Origin: WJMB01 sp964581465
Lineage (GTDB): Bacteria; RBG-13-66-14
Length of the DNA: 6,436 nt
Assembly: GCA_964581465.1 (NCBI GenBank)
Contig: CAZOOP010000073.1
Location: 1 to 6,436, forward strand
Direction: 5' to 3'
A model generated the notes under the pieces. That model was not told where the DNA came from, did not search any database, and saw only the letters and a program-made list of their open reading frames with translations. Positions within the stretch are counted from its first letter, which is position 1. Every line of letters starts with the position of its first letter. This document shows positions 5,996 through 6,436 of this stretch, piece by piece. Position numbers and translations under genes: made by a program.

Positions 5996-6021
5996 CGCCG
6001 GCGCGAGCCGGCGTTTTTCTT
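5996..6021 (+). terminator. Intrinsic terminator, plus strand
   Basis: A perfect 7-bp all-GC stem (5996-6002 with 6007-6013) closes a GCGA tetraloop and is followed at once by TTTTTCTT. This is a textbook rho-independent terminator for plus-strand transcription. The nearest plus-strand gene ends 200 bp earlier at 5795, so its transcript would run antisense through the whole small membrane gene on the minus strand. Confidence 0.8.
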
Positions 6022-6436
6022 ATCACTATCGGAACTGAACAAGGGCGGGTCGGCCGTGTTCGGTTGCCCTTGTTGTATGGCACAAAGGCGGCAGTATAAG
6101 CTAAGTGATTGTCACTCGTTTTGGACCGATGCTTCTTGTTATTCAATACTCAATCTATACGTAATCGCTCATATAGCTGCCATTATCATACTGTCGAATT
6201 CTGGCGATCAACCTCGCCTTGTTCTTCTTGATCTATGCTTAAAGATTAACACACGTGCCTGAACAGTAATGCATCGCTAATAGCATGTTATTACGTGTCT
6301 TATAGCTGCGCAAGCCGTCACTGCCCGTATGTTGCCTGGTGGCATTAACGATGCTCTCCAAGCGAACCCTTCCATAATAATGCTCTGCTTCGGGAAGTCG
6401 CGACTCCTGGCTTGCATCACGGGCATCCCAGGTAAT
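6022..6436. other. Gene-free, A+T-richer right flank
   Basis: No recognisable gene or RNA is seen. The base composition falls sharply: 6121-6180 has 23 G/C of 60, against 46 of 60 inside the glycosyltransferase gene. Frames are short and broken by stops in all directions. A 10-bp palindrome AGTCGCGACT (6396-6405) is present but isolated. On the minus strand a short frame running from about 6113 to 5980 ends in RRRMSEE and its stop overlaps the start of the small membrane gene; it has no good start codon. Confidence 0.5.

Noticed and set aside
5814..6038. 74-codon plus-strand frame
   Set aside because: It is antisense to the small membrane gene and runs through the plus-strand terminator.
221..6333. 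Ten-base match CCCGTATGTT at 221-230 and 6324-6333, considered as a flanking direct repeat of an inserted element
   Set aside because: Several ten-base matches are expected by chance in 6.4 kb, the match does not extend, and no integrase or transposase lies between.

Overview
The window comes from a GC-rich bacterium. Codon third positions in the genes are strongly G/C; for example 2341-2400 has 46 G/C of 60. The most informative element for placing the host is a 270-nt SRP RNA of the large type with an Alu domain. That form is typical of Firmicutes, Thermotogae and several deep or candidate phyla, and is absent from most Proteobacteria. I cannot name the host more precisely. TGA, TAG and GTG/TTG starts are used normally, so the genetic code looks standard.

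Layout, left to right. Positions 1 to about 620 hold no recognisable gene. Positions 628-968 are a complete minus-strand SRP RNA unit: a consensus-like promoter (TTGACT, 17 bp, TATGCT), a 270-nt RNA whose two ends pair exactly, and a TTCG-loop terminator right behind it. Positions 1240-4537 are a minus-strand cluster, read right to left: two ten-helix EamA/DMT-type transporters coupled by a 4-bp GTGA overlap, then a GT4-family glycosyltransferase. The glycosyltransferase is separated from the transporters by 167 nt that contain a perfect 26-27 bp inverted repeat able to form a very stable hairpin, so it may be a separate transcription unit. Positions 4538-5186 are a long divergent intergenic region with a GC hairpin, a possible -10 element, a small palindrome and five tandem copies of a 15-bp repeat. 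To its right lies a plus-strand two-helix membrane protein (5187-5795). It converges on, and overlaps by 100 bp, a small minus-strand two-helix membrane protein (5696-5983). A clear plus-strand intrinsic terminator (5996-6021) lies beyond both. From about 6022 to the end the DNA turns A+T-richer and has no recognisable gene.

How the genes work together. The two transporters are probably co-translated exporters or importers of a small metabolite, and the glycosyltransferase probably modifies a surface or secreted glycan, but no substrate can be read from the sequence. The SRP RNA is an independent housekeeping unit that targets membrane proteins co-translationally. I see no defence system, CRISPR array, transposase or phage gene. 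The features most worth a second look are the SRP RNA, the long inverted repeat, the 15-bp tandem repeats and the overlapping convergent membrane genes.
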